Shown here: one piece after another, positions 1 through 8,364 of the stretch | Position numbering within the stretch: the first letter of the stretch is position 1 | Layout of the letters: every line of letters starts with the position of its first letter | Source of the DNA: Synechococcales cyanobacterium GL140_1_metabinner_5_sub | GTDB taxonomy: Bacteria; Cyanobacteriota; Cyanobacteriia; Cyanobacteriales; Chamaesiphonaceae | Direction: 5' to 3' | NCBI GenBank assembly: GCA_025359065.1 | Contig: JANYHM010000028.1 | Coordinates: 1-64,000 of the forward strand | Length of the DNA: 64,000 nucleotides | Position numbers and translations under genes: made by a program | The notes under the pieces: model-generated | Database searches by the model: none | Seen by the model: the letters and a program-made list of their open reading frames with translations, nothing else | Told to the model about the DNA's origin: nothing

Positions 1-105
1 CTGGCGATTCGTCACCCACCCCACTCACTCTTTGAGCAGTGGTCAAAATTGTTCGGGGGTGGGATTCCTCAACGCCCTGCTATCCCCCTCACCGCCAACC
101 GCTAA
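1..105 (+). CDS. possible 3' end of an unidentified protein (partial)
   Basis: One frame is open from the window edge to a TAA at 103-105 and ends in residues IPLTANR. I do not recognise the family. A second plus-strand frame is also open past this point, so coding is not certain. The support is that the stop codon sits inside a strong hairpin (92-119), as expected at a transcript end. The fragment is too short for a functional call. Confidence 0.3.
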   Translation: MAIRHPPHSLFEQWSKLFGGGIPQRPAIPLTANR

Positions 106-119
106 GAGCGGTCTGGCGG
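92..119 (+). terminator. strong hairpin at the end of the first frame
   Basis: The arms CCGCCAACCGCT and AGCGGT(C)TGGCGG pair over 12 bp, with a 3-nt AAG loop and one bulged C. The stop codon of the preceding frame lies at the top of the stem. There is no T-tract after it, so this may be a termination, processing or mRNA-stabilising hairpin, not a canonical intrinsic terminator. Confidence 0.45.
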
Positions 120-190
120 GAGTACCACGCAGTTTAGATGGAGTTTTGGGGCGATCTTGAGATCGATCGCCTAATGTTCATATTTAGATA

Positions 191-216
191 ATCGAGTTGA
201 TTTAGCTCAACTCGAT
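191..216. promoter_or_regulatory. perfect 10-bp inverted repeat upstream of the SLOG-like gene
   Basis: ATCGAGTTGA (191-200) and TCAACTCGAT (207-216) are perfect inverted repeats around a 6-nt TTTAGC spacer. The element lies 27 bp before the TTG at 244. It could be an operator or a leader hairpin; the sequence alone does not decide which. Confidence 0.4.
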
Positions 217-243
217 TGCGTCGATCGGCTAAGTTCTGGGCGA

Positions 244-795
244 TTGGGGCAAAAACTGCTAGAATGGCGGCATCGTCAACATTGTGATGTACTGAGTCTT
301 TTGGTTAACGTATCTAGCATTGACACTCTCGCCCAAGAATTGGCGAACATTCAGCAAACTAGCTCCAAGAAAGTTGCTCTCCTCGGCTCTCGGCATGTCC
401 CAATCATGCACCAGCACCTCATTGAGATGATGAGTTATGCCCTGGTGCTCTCTGGAAATCGCATTATTACTTCTGGCTCCTTTGGCACCAATTCGGCGGT
501 GATTAAAGGCGCTTTACGGGCTGATCAAGATTTATTGACGGTGATTTTGCCTCAGAGTCTGAGTCGCCAACCTCGTGAATCGCGGGAGCAGCTCGAAAAT
601 GTGATGCATTTGGTAGAAAACTCCCAAAATGATGATTTGCCTTTGGGTGAAGCGAGTTCTCTCTGCAATCATGAAATAATTTCTCGCTGTCAGCAATTGG
701 TGTGCTTTGCTTTCCACGATAGTCATACTTTGCTGCAAACCTGCCATGAAGCTGAAGAACAGCGTAAGTTAGTGACTTTATTCTATTTTGATTAA
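244..795 (+). CDS. DprA/SLOG-like DNA recombination-mediator protein
   Basis: This is a 183-residue protein with a single Rossmann-like SLOG domain of the type annotated as DNA recombination-mediator protein A in cyanobacteria. A glycine-rich segment (KKVALLGSRHVP, then SGSFGTNSAVIKGA) fits a nucleotide-binding fold. The C-terminus (EEQRKLVTLFYFD) matches what I recall of the cyanobacterial family. It is shorter than full DprA and lacks the SAM and winged-helix domains, so a role in natural transformation is not shown. The start is uncertain: TTG at 244 gives the longest product, but homology seems to begin near SIDTLAQELA, so TTG at 301 is an equally good start. It stands alone on this strand, ending tail-to-tail with crtD. 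Confidence 0.7.
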   Translation: MGQKLLEWRHRQHCDVLSLLVNVSSIDTLAQELANIQQTSSKKVALLGSRHVPIMHQHLIEMMSYALVLSGNRIITSGSFGTNSAVIKGALRADQDLLTVILPQSLSRQPRESREQLENVMHLVENSQNDDLPLGEASSLCNHEIISRCQQLVCFAFHDSHTLLQTCHEAEEQRKLVTLFYFD

Positions 796-834
796 AGATA
801 GAAACTCAGGCAATATTGCCTCTGGAACTCCTTT

Positions 835-2376
835 TTATCGATCGATCCACTGGTCAATTTGTCTCACCACAGTCAGAGCAGAATAGCTAACTCCGGCAGT
901 GCCTTCGCCGGGATGGGTCGAATCACCGACCAGCCATAAACCATTGATCGGAGTGCGGTTTGCTACTCCAAAGGGGCCAAAAGTTGCCACTCGCTGACCC
1001 ACTCCACCCACATAACCACGGTAGCGACCAGTGAACTTCTCGAAAGTCTGGGGTGTACCGGCTTCACAGACTTCAATGTTTTCAGGGCTGAGCTGGAAAA
1101 AAGTAGAGAGGTGATCGATCGCCCCCTTGGTATACTCTGCCTTCAAAGCCGCCACATCAACACTTTCTGCATACCATTTGTCGGGATCAGTGAAAGACGA
1201 AGCAATAATAGTGGCTTTGCCTGCCGGTGCTCGACCATCGCCTTCTTTGCTAACCGAGACAAACAGCGAATTGTTTTCGCCAATTATTCCCTGCTCGTCA
1301 TAGAGAAACTGAAGGTGGGGTGGACATTCTGGAGGGATGGCCGATCGATCTACTCCCAAATAAATCACAAAAGCCGCCGATGGGGTGGGTAACTTGGCAG
1401 TGCCGCGCTGATAGTTTTGCCAGCCCCAAGATTTTGCTGCTGGACGCTCGATCGAATTATTAGGATGGTTACTGGGAGCAACCATCTTGGCTAGATTCTG
1501 GATGGGTACATTGGCTACCACGTAGTCAGCAGATTCTACCCAGCTCTCGCCGGTTTTGCTGTTAGTAACTGCTACTCCAGTCGCGCCTTGGCTATTGGTT
1601 TGGATTTCGGTGACTTGGTGGCGCATCAAGAGCTTGCCGCCATCGCGTTCTAGCGAGGCTATTAATCGATCGACCAAAGTTTGCATACTGCCATTTAAGT
1701 GATAAAGACCTTGGGGTGCTTGAGAGACTCCTAAGGCAGTCGCTGCATACAATAAAGCTGTTTCTGAAGCTGTTACTTGAGAATATAGCTTGAGCTGTAG
1801 GTCTAAAAATAACCGGAGACGGCGATCGTTTCCTAGCCCTAGCCACTGCAGGGCATCGCCTACGGTGGCTAGGGTAAAAGGCACTGTCAGCAAAGTATCT
1901 GGGCGTACTGCTCCTAGAAGCTGACCAATATCCCATGGGTTGCGCGGTGGCAGTACTGGGTCACGGCTTTGGAATTGCCAGCTAATCTCGAATAGTTTTT
2001 GTAATAGATTCCAGAATGTCTCGGTGCCCGGAAACTGTTGCTCTCGTTCGGCTTGCCAGCGCTGCGGGTCACGCCAAACTGAGATGGGAATGGTTTCTCC
2101 TGGTAAAAATACGGCGCAGGCCGGATCGCATTCGGTGGCTGATGGTAGTTCTATTTCTAGTTCGCTGAAAATGCGGTGATGAATGCCGCCCGGTTCTAAT
2201 CCGGCTACTTGGGTAGCACCCACATCAAAGATATAGCCACGTCGTTGAAATGTGGAGGCGCAGCCACCGGGGACGATCGCCTGATCAAAAACCATTACTT
2301 GGTGTCCGCGTTTGGCCAATAGTGCTGCGGTGGTCGCGCCGCCAATTCCTGCTCCGACTACGACGATTTTTGCCAT
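835..2376 (-). CDS. crtD: FAD-dependent carotenoid desaturase, C-3',4' desaturase (CrtD) type
   Basis: This is a 513-residue phytoene-desaturase-family flavoprotein. The N-terminal dinucleotide-binding motif VVGAGIGGATTA (residues 5-16) is clear, followed by the PGGCAST segment typical of CrtI/CrtH/CrtD enzymes. The C-terminus contains GLWLVGDSTHPGEGTAGVS, the second FAD-contacting block. FDVGATQVAGLEPGGIHHRIF resembles the cyanobacterial CrtD family (Synechocystis slr1293), which introduces the C-3',4' double bond in myxol/myxoxanthophyll synthesis. The alternative is the carotene isomerase CrtH, which is close in sequence. No other carotenoid gene is nearby. The ATG at 2376 begins directly with the Rossmann strand, as expected. 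Confidence 0.75.
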   Translation of the reverse strand: MAKIVVVGAGIGGATTAALLAKRGHQVMVFDQAIVPGGCASTFQRRGYIFDVGATQVAGLEPGGIHHRIFSELEIELPSATECDPACAVFLPGETIPISVWRDPQRWQAEREQQFPGTETFWNLLQKLFEISWQFQSRDPVLPPRNPWDIGQLLGAVRPDTLLTVPFTLATVGDALQWLGLGNDRRLRLFLDLQLKLYSQVTASETALLYAATALGVSQAPQGLYHLNGSMQTLVDRLIASLERDGGKLLMRHQVTEIQTNSQGATGVAVTNSKTGESWVESADYVVANVPIQNLAKMVAPSNHPNNSIERPAAKSWGWQNYQRGTAKLPTPSAAFVIYLGVDRSAIPPECPPHLQFLYDEQGIIGENNSLFVSVSKEGDGRAPAGKATIIASSFTDPDKWYAESVDVAALKAEYTKGAIDHLSTFFQLSPENIEVCEAGTPQTFEKFTGRYRGYVGGVGQRVATFGPFGVANRTPINGLWLVGDSTHPGEGTAGVSYSALTVVRQIDQWIDR

Positions 2377-2490
2377 GGATTTTGCTTGTTACGTTTCTTT
2401 ACAAAGATTATAGTGCTTTGCTAAAATCCTTGCTACTTAAGGGCAAGAAATTATTTGTCGAATGATGGTAAAAACAGAAAGCCGCAGATT

Positions 2491-4155
2491 CTACGATGAT
2501 TTCTCATTGCCCGTAATCAAACAATCCAAAGCTTTAGACTTTTGACTAAAAAGAAAATTCTCCCGATAATCTACTGGGCAATCGATCACTGTGGGTACAT
2601 CCTGAGCCAACGCTTCCTGCAACGTCGGCAGCAGCCCCGCCGCTGTACTCACTCGATACCCCTTCAGCCCCATACTCTCTGCCAACTTCACAAAATCAGG
2701 ATTCCCAAACTTAATAAACGACGAAACCCCAAAATGCTGCATCTGCTTCCATTCAATTAACCCATAGCCCCCATCATTAAAAATCAACGTCACAAAAGGA
2801 GTATTCAACCGCAGCGCCGTCTCCAACTCCTGCATATTCATCATAAATCCTCCATCGCCCGTCGCTGCCACCACCTTGCGATCGGGATACACCAACTTAG
2901 CCGCGATCGCCCCTGGAATTGCAATACCCATCGCTGCAAAACCATTAGAAATTAAACAAGTATTGGGCTTTGCACAATGATAATGCCGAGCAATCCACAT
3001 CTTATGGGCACCCACATCCGAAATCAAAATATCGTCATCTCCCAACACCTGTCGCAGATCATAAATCAACTTTTGCGGACGAATCGGAAACCCCTGATCC
3101 TCTGCATACTGCTCATAATCCGCCCGAATCTCATTGCGTAAAGAAAGAGCATAGGGTTTAGTAGTAGGCACTGGCAACTTCTGACATCGTTGCAAAATCT
3201 CCTTCAGCGAATCCGCAATATCACCCACCACTTCCTCTAGGGGAATATAACTACTATCAATCTCTGCCGGAACTTCCGCAATGTGCACGATCGGAATATC
3301 CCCGTTCGGATTCCACTTCTTCGGCGAATACTCAATCAAGTCGTAGCCTACCGCAATTACTAAATCAGTCTGATCAAACCCACAGCTAATATAGTCACGC
3401 TGCTGTAAACCTACTGCCCACAGCGCCAAAGGATGAGTGTAAGGAATCACTCCTTTACCCATAAAAGTATTCACTACCGGCAAATTCAACGCCGTTGCCA
3501 ATTCCGTCAACATCTCACTAGCCTGAGAACGAATCGCCCCATTCCCCACCAGCACGATCGGGTTCTTAGCCTGAGCAATAATCTCCGCTGCTTGATCGAG
3601 ACTGGCAAAAGAAGCATAGACCCGATGGGAACCATTATTATGTAGTGGTTTCACCGTCACCGGCATTGCTGCTACATTTTCTGGCACATCAATATGTACT
3701 GCTCCCGGCTTCTCTGTTTGAGCAACCTGAAAAGCTCTGCGCACAATTTCCGCAGTACTATTTGGCTGGACAATTTGCTTGCTCCACTTGGTAATCGGCG
3801 CAAACATTGCTACTAAATCTAGATACTGGTGCGATAAAATGTGCATTCGATCGGTGCTTACCTGCCCAGTAATCGCAATCAATGGTGCCCCATCCAAATT
3901 GGCATCGGCCACCCCAGTCATCAAATTAGTTGCCCCTGGCCCCAAGGTAGATAGACAGACCCCAGCCTTGCCAGTCAAACGCCCATAAACATCTGCCATA
4001 AAAGCTGCACCCTGTTCGTGACGACAGGTCACAAACTGAATAGAGGAGTCTTTTAGTGCTTCTAAAATATGCAGGTTTTCTTCCCCTGGCAAACCAAAAA
4101 TATACTCTACGCCTTCATTTTCTAGGCATTGTACCAATAGTTCTGCGGTATTCAT
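2491..4155 (-). CDS. ogdA: 2-oxoglutarate decarboxylase (acetolactate-synthase-like ThDP enzyme)
   Basis: This is a 554-residue thiamine-diphosphate enzyme. The N-terminal PYR domain has GLPGEENLH (residues 21-29) with the activating Glu. The C-terminal PP domain has the GDG(X)nN Mg/ThDP motif (ATGDGGFMMN). Such acetolactate-synthase-like proteins next to an SSADH gene were shown in Synechococcus PCC 7002 (A2770/A2771) to decarboxylate 2-oxoglutarate to succinic semialdehyde, closing the cyanobacterial TCA cycle. Here too it follows the SSADH gene by 7 bp, so the assignment rests on context as well as family. I chose the ATG at 4155 because MNTAELLVQCLENEGVEYIF is the usual beginning and GAGAAG lies just upstream; a longer frame to 4254 would overlap the SSADH gene. 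A true acetolactate synthase large subunit is the alternative. Confidence 0.8.
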   Translation of the reverse strand: MNTAELLVQCLENEGVEYIFGLPGEENLHILEALKDSSIQFVTCRHEQGAAFMADVYGRLTGKAGVCLSTLGPGATNLMTGVADANLDGAPLIAITGQVSTDRMHILSHQYLDLVAMFAPITKWSKQIVQPNSTAEIVRRAFQVAQTEKPGAVHIDVPENVAAMPVTVKPLHNNGSHRVYASFASLDQAAEIIAQAKNPIVLVGNGAIRSQASEMLTELATALNLPVVNTFMGKGVIPYTHPLALWAVGLQQRDYISCGFDQTDLVIAVGYDLIEYSPKKWNPNGDIPIVHIAEVPAEIDSSYIPLEEVVGDIADSLKEILQRCQKLPVPTTKPYALSLRNEIRADYEQYAEDQGFPIRPQKLIYDLRQVLGDDDILISDVGAHKMWIARHYHCAKPNTCLISNGFAAMGIAIPGAIAAKLVYPDRKVVAATGDGGFMMNMQELETALRLNTPFVTLIFNDGGYGLIEWKQMQHFGVSSFIKFGNPDFVKLAESMGLKGYRVSTAAGLLPTLQEALAQDVPTVIDCPVDYRENFLFSQKSKALDCLITGNEKSS

Positions 4156-4162
4156 AAACTTC

Positions 4163-5536
4163 TCACTTAACCCAAATAGTTTTGATATTAACAAACTCCA
4201 GAATTCCAGGTCGCCCCAACTCCCGACCATACCCCGATCGCTTAATACCCCCAAAAGGCAAACGCGGATCGGACTTTACCATGCCATTGATAAAGACCGC
4301 ACCGGACTCCAATTCTTGAATAAAACGCTCTTGCTCGGCAGCATCCTGAGTCCAGGCACTGGCACCCAAACCAAAAGGACTATCGTTAGCCAAAGCGATC
4401 GCCCCATTTAAATCGGGCACAGTAAATAGCAAAGCCACCGGACCAAAAAATTCATCTTGGTAGGTAGCACAAGTCGGCGGGATATTCTTCAGAATAGTGG
4501 GCTCATAAAAATATCCCGGTAATCCAGACCACTTTTTGCCACCAATTAAACATTCCGCTCCCCCCGCGATCGAAATCTGTACCTGCCGATCTATCTCCTC
4601 ACAGCCTGCCAAGGTAGCCAAGGGGCCAACATCAGTAGTGGTCTGCAAAGGGTCGCCGATCTGGAGCTGACGAAATGCCTGCACAAACTTAGTAGTAAAA
4701 GCGGCAGAGATCGACTCCAGCACAATAAAACGTTTGGCCGCGATACAAGATTGACCATTATTGAGCAATCGCGCTTTCACCGCCACCGTTACCGCCTCAT
4801 CTAAATCTGCACTAGCCGTCACAATAAACGGATCACTACCGCCTAGCTCCAACACGGTTTTTTTTAAAACTTTCCCCGCCGCCTGAGCTAAACTGATTCC
4901 GGCTGGTTCACTGCCAGTCAAAGTAGCCGCTTTCACCTGGGGCGCACTAATCACCAGCTCCACCTGAGCTGCGGAAATTAACAGCGTTTGAAATACTCCC
5001 GCTGGAAACCCCGCTTTCAGGAAAATCTCTTCGATCGCCAGCGCACATTGAGGCACATTAGAAGCATGTTTCAGCAGCGCCACATTTCCCGCCATCAGGG
5101 TGGGAGCCGCAAACCGAAACACCTGCCAGAAAGGGAAATTCCAAGGCATCACAGCCAAAATTGCCCCCAGAGGCTGGTACTCCACCCAAGATTGACTGGC
5201 ATCAGTGGTGACTAATTCTGGCGCTAACAATTTGGCACCGTGCTCGGCGTAGTAATCGCAAACCGAGGCGCATTTTTGTACTTCGGCGATCGCCTGTTCG
5301 ATCGGTTTGCCCATCTCTAAAGTCATGAGCTGCGCCCATTTTAGTGACTGCTGCTCATCCCGCAGGAGTTCAGCAGCTCGATGCAGCCACATACTGCGCT
5401 GTACCCAAGAAGTATGGCGATATTTCTGGAACGCTTGATCGGCCTCTAAAATCTTGGATTGTAAGATCTCGCTGGTGAGAGCAGAGAAAGTTTTTAGCTG
5501 TTGACCGGTCGCGGGGCTAGTGCTGGCAATACTCAT
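4163..5536 (-). CDS. gabD: NAD(P)-dependent succinate-semialdehyde dehydrogenase
   Basis: This is a 457-residue aldehyde dehydrogenase superfamily member. Visible catalytic features are PWNFPFW (oxyanion Asn133), ELGGSDP (general-base Glu230) and GQSCIA (nucleophile Cys264). The C-terminal PFGGIKRSGYGRELG segment is typical of SSADH-type enzymes. It would oxidise succinic semialdehyde to succinate, the second step of the cyanobacterial 2-oxoglutarate bypass. The downstream 2-oxoglutarate decarboxylase gene starts 7 bp after the stop, so the two are almost certainly co-transcribed. A 100-bp gap separates it from the upstream kinase-like gene, so it probably has its own promoter. Substrate identity is inferred from the pairing. 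Confidence 0.85.
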   Translation of the reverse strand: MSIASTSPATGQQLKTFSALTSEILQSKILEADQAFQKYRHTSWVQRSMWLHRAAELLRDEQQSLKWAQLMTLEMGKPIEQAIAEVQKCASVCDYYAEHGAKLLAPELVTTDASQSWVEYQPLGAILAVMPWNFPFWQVFRFAAPTLMAGNVALLKHASNVPQCALAIEEIFLKAGFPAGVFQTLLISAAQVELVISAPQVKAATLTGSEPAGISLAQAAGKVLKKTVLELGGSDPFIVTASADLDEAVTVAVKARLLNNGQSCIAAKRFIVLESISAAFTTKFVQAFRQLQIGDPLQTTTDVGPLATLAGCEEIDRQVQISIAGGAECLIGGKKWSGLPGYFYEPTILKNIPPTCATYQDEFFGPVALLFTVPDLNGAIALANDSPFGLGASAWTQDAAEQERFIQELESGAVFINGMVKSDPRLPFGGIKRSGYGRELGRPGILEFVNIKTIWVK

Positions 5537-5636
5537 AGGTATAAATTACCGCTTAGAGATGACCTGAATGTTCTACTTTGATCGTGGCAAACTTTGGCAC
5601 CGTAATACCCAAATATCCGAGAAACATGACGAAAAT

Positions 5637-6356
5637 TTACATTGAACCAGAAGCGATCGGCAACAGCACCCGAAACCGAGAACCAGTATCAACTTGGCTC
5701 ACCACCGAAATCGAACCGCCACAGCGCAACAAAATTTTTTGTACCACCGTCAAACCCAAACCAGCACAGCTCACCTGATTTTCTGGCGGCAAATTGCGAC
5801 CACGATAAAACCGGTCAAATATCCTCGGCAAATCGGCACTGGGAATCCCCACCCCGTTGTCTCTAAACTCCAACTGTACATAGTTATTTTGTACAGCGCC
5901 ATAAATATAGATCGCTCCACCCCGCAACGTAAACTTCAGCGAGTTATTCAACAAGTTCATCACAATTTGCTTTAGCCCAGCCTCCGAGCAACTCACCAGC
6001 GGCAAATCGGCAGGTAAATTACAAGACAACGAAATGCCTCGCTCTCCAGCCAAAGGCTGAAAAGTCCCCACCACCGCTGGCAAAATATCAGCAACATTGG
6101 CCTGACCACTTTCCAATGACTGCTTCTCCACCTCCAACAACTTAGTAGTACCATCTAACAAAGCATTTTGTCGATTACACTCCCCCCGAATCATCTCCAA
6201 ATACTTCGATCGCTGTGTAGGCTTCAAATTTGGAGAATCTAGCAGCGACAAAGCAGTCTTAATAGTAGTAATTGGTGCCCGCAACTCCCTAAAGAGATCA
6301 TCGATTGATGACCCCTCCTCGGTAGGTTCAGCAGGTGAGGGAGTTAAATTACTCAT
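5637..6356 (-). CDS. sensor histidine kinase-like protein lacking the H-box His
   Basis: This is a 239-residue soluble protein with a HisKA-like dimerisation helix pair (residues about 18-75) and a HATPase_c domain (about 100-236). The ATP-binding boxes are intact: N-box NLLNNSLKF (134-142), G1 DNGVGIP (166-172), F-box FDRFYRG (180-186), and G2 GLGLTVV (199-205). In the H-box the canonical HELR is RELR, with Arg23 in place of the phospho-accepting His. There is no sensor domain and no membrane segment. Its start codon overlaps the murE stop (ATGA, 4 nt), so it is translationally coupled to a peptidoglycan gene. It may be a non-phosphorylating ATPase or scaffold, or a family that naturally uses RELR. 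No response regulator is adjacent. Confidence 0.8.
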   Translation of the reverse strand: MSNLTPSPAEPTEEGSSIDDLFRELRAPITTIKTALSLLDSPNLKPTQRSKYLEMIRGECNRQNALLDGTTKLLEVEKQSLESGQANVADILPAVVGTFQPLAGERGISLSCNLPADLPLVSCSEAGLKQIVMNLLNNSLKFTLRGGAIYIYGAVQNNYVQLEFRDNGVGIPSADLPRIFDRFYRGRNLPPENQVSCAGLGLTVVQKILLRCGGSISVVSQVDTGSRFRVLLPIASGSM

Positions 6357-7834
6357 GGTCTAGCAGATAAAGCGGCGCGGGCTTGCTCTCGATCGTCAAA
6401 GTGAATCTTTTCGGTACCAATAATTTGATAATCTTCATGACCCTTACCAGCAATCAGCACTCCATCTTCCGGTTTCGCTTCCCGAATCGCCTTCGCGATC
6501 GCCTCTGCCCGATCGGCGATTACCTGAATCGGTCGATCGCCCGGAATCCCCGCCACCACATCCGCCAAAATAGTCTCAGGGTTCTCGGTACGGGGGTTAT
6601 CGGAAGTCACAATCACCTGATCCGCCAAATCTGAGGCAATCTTACCCATCAAAGGCCGTTTAGTCCGATCTCGATCGCCACCACAGCCAAACACACAAAT
6701 CATTTGACCATTAATGAATGGACGAGCAGCTTTCAGCAAATTCTCTAAACTATCAGGGGTGTGTGCATAATCTACGATCACGCTAATTTGTTGAGTATCT
6801 GCAACTTTCACCTGCTCCATTCGCCCCGGTACACCAGGGAAATTAGCCACAGCAGCCACGATACTATCCAAGTCCATGCCTAAGTGCAGAGCACAACCCA
6901 CCGCCGCCAAAACGTTTGCTAAATTGTAGTCGCCAACTAAGGGGGATGTAAAAGGTCGATCTCCCAAGGGCGTATGCAGAGTCCCCGAAACCCCAGTAGA
7001 AGAATAGGTCAACTGATCAGTCCACAGATCCGCCTCCGAATTTTTAGCGCTATAGCTCCACACTCTTTCCTTTGGCAAACCAGCAATCAACTTTTTACCA
7101 TAGGCATCATCAAAATTGATAATTCCTCGTCCCTGCAAATATTCTGGAGAAAAAAGTAGAGCCTTCGCCTGAAAATAAGTCTCCATATCCTGGTGGTAAT
7201 CCAGGTGGTCTTGAGTGAGGTTAGTAAATACCCCAATCTCAAACAGACAAGACTTGGCACGGCCTTGATCGAGAGCATGGGAGCTGACTTCCATCAAAGC
7301 AACTTGACAGCCTGCTTTCACCGCCTCTGATAGCTGCTGCTGTAAATCCACCGCAAAAGGCGTGGTGTGAGTAGCCACTTTTTGATAGCCCTGCCAACGG
7401 GTATACAGAGTTCCGAGCAGAGCCGTGGATTGATGGTCAGCTAACAAAAATTCAATAATGTGAGTGGTAGTAGTTTTACCGTTAGTACCAGTCACCCCCA
7501 CCATTCTCAGGGTCTGAGCTGGGTAATTATAAAAAGCCGCTGCCAGATCAGCACTGGTTTGAATCATATTCTCGGCAGCAGCCACACAGGCATCTTTAAT
7601 CGGCTGCGTTTTGGCTGCTGCATTAGAAATCACTGCCGCCGTGGCTCCACTCTCGATCGCCCCTGGCCAAAATTCGCCCCCATCAACCCGCGTACCAGGC
7701 ATTCCAATAAACAGGTCTCCGGCTCCACAGGCATGAGAGTTGGTTTTGAGTCCGGTAATATCAGCATCTAGCGCTGGATGAGTAGGCAGATGCTGAATAT
7801 TGGGGACTTTCGAGAGAAGTTCACGCAGTTTCAT
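6353..7834 (-). CDS. murE: UDP-N-acetylmuramoyl-L-alanyl-D-glutamate--2,6-diaminopimelate ligase
   Basis: This is a 493-residue Mur ligase, the usual family length. It adds meso-diaminopimelate to UDP-MurNAc-dipeptide in the cytoplasm. The ATP-binding loop GVTGTNGKTTTTH lies at residues 113-125, the carbamylated-Lys region follows FTNLTQDHLDYH, and the DNPR tetrapeptide (412-415) that recognises meso-DAP is present, so this is the DAP enzyme and not the lysine type. It lies 34 bp downstream of a glutaredoxin-like gene and overlaps the following kinase-like gene by 4 nt, giving a grx-murE-kinase operon. Confidence 0.95.
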   Translation of the reverse strand: MKLRELLSKVPNIQHLPTHPALDADITGLKTNSHACGAGDLFIGMPGTRVDGGEFWPGAIESGATAAVISNAAAKTQPIKDACVAAAENMIQTSADLAAAFYNYPAQTLRMVGVTGTNGKTTTTHIIEFLLADHQSTALLGTLYTRWQGYQKVATHTTPFAVDLQQQLSEAVKAGCQVALMEVSSHALDQGRAKSCLFEIGVFTNLTQDHLDYHQDMETYFQAKALLFSPEYLQGRGIINFDDAYGKKLIAGLPKERVWSYSAKNSEADLWTDQLTYSSTGVSGTLHTPLGDRPFTSPLVGDYNLANVLAAVGCALHLGMDLDSIVAAVANFPGVPGRMEQVKVADTQQISVIVDYAHTPDSLENLLKAARPFINGQMICVFGCGGDRDRTKRPLMGKIASDLADQVIVTSDNPRTENPETILADVVAGIPGDRPIQVIADRAEAIAKAIREAKPEDGVLIAGKGHEDYQIIGTEKIHFDDREQARAALSARP

Positions 7835-7868
7835 AATTCTAAGAAGGCATTCCTGAATAACCTAGGGC

Positions 7869-8141
7869 TTATTGTGCCTTATTTTCGCCCCAATGTTGCT
7901 GTAGCATTTCTTGTAATTGTTTAATAGGAGCACGGGGCGAAAGCCGGGGCAAAATATTTTCTTGCTCGCCCTTGACCATGTATAAGACTGGAATTTCGTA
8001 CTGGTAGGTGTTCCACCAATCAGAATTGCTAGTGATCTCGCGGATTTCTAACTGGTCGGCAGTAGTGAGAATCGATCGAAGTTTTTGCTCTAGCCCTTCG
8101 CAGAGATGACAACCGACTTTACTGTAAAGAATTAGATGCAT
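7869..8141 (-). CDS. glutaredoxin/thioredoxin-fold small protein
   Basis: This is a 90-residue protein beginning MHLILYSKVGCHLCEG, with a CHLC redox motif at Cys11/Cys14 and a cis-Pro segment (EIPVLYMV), typical of the glutaredoxin-like DUF836 family. It is likely a thiol-disulfide reductant of unknown partner. A longer frame reaches 8336, but that extension would run through the tRNA-Leu and its terminator, so the ATG at 8141 is the start. It lies directly upstream of murE on the same strand, and a shared transcript is likely. Confidence 0.75.
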   Translation of the reverse strand: MHLILYSKVGCHLCEGLEQKLRSILTTADQLEIREITSNSDWWNTYQYEIPVLYMVKGEQENILPRLSPRAPIKQLQEMLQQHWGENKAQ

Positions 8142-8248
8142 ACTGTTTGGTAGGAAGAACCAGATCAGAGAGCGTAGTCTCTTGCTCCCTCTCTCCACTT
8201 CGGAGTGCAGGGCGAGGATATCAATGAATCCATCTAAGTCGATAGACA

Positions 8249-8269
8249 CAAAAATTCCCCTTTCGGGGA
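8249..8269 (-). terminator. intrinsic terminator of tRNA-Leu
   Basis: Read on the minus strand, TCCCC-GAAA-GGGGA forms a 5-bp stem closed by a stable GAAA tetraloop, then ATTTTT. It lies about 16 nt downstream of the tRNA 3' end and separates it from the glutaredoxin gene. Confidence 0.7.
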
Positions 8270-8284
8270 TCTTATTGCTATTAG

Positions 8285-8364
8285 TGGGCAGCGCCGGACT
8301 CGAACCGGCACGCTTTCGCGGATGATTTTGAGTCAACTGCGTCTACCAATTCCGCCAGCCGCCC
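8285..8364 (-). tRNA. tRNA-Leu (anticodon CAA)
   Basis: This is an 80-nt cloverleaf on the minus strand. The acceptor arms GGGCGGC and GCTGCCC pair with one G-T wobble, and the discriminator is A. The D-arm includes AATTGGTAGACGC, as in leucine tRNAs. The anticodon loop CTCAAAA gives CAA; one T-T mismatch is seen in the anticodon stem. The variable region is long (CCGCGAAAGCG), as expected for a class II tRNA. The T arm GCCGG-TTCGAGT-CCGGC is perfect. CCA is not encoded. The 5' 22 nt overlap the end of the upstream M48 protease gene. Confidence 0.95.

Noticed and set aside
2250-2465. plus-strand frame opposite the crtD start
   Set aside because: Antisense shadow of crtD with arginine-rich composition and no start signal.
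8142-8336. N-terminal extension of the glutaredoxin-like gene
   Set aside because: It would be translated through the tRNA-Leu and its terminator; the family N-terminus begins at 8141.
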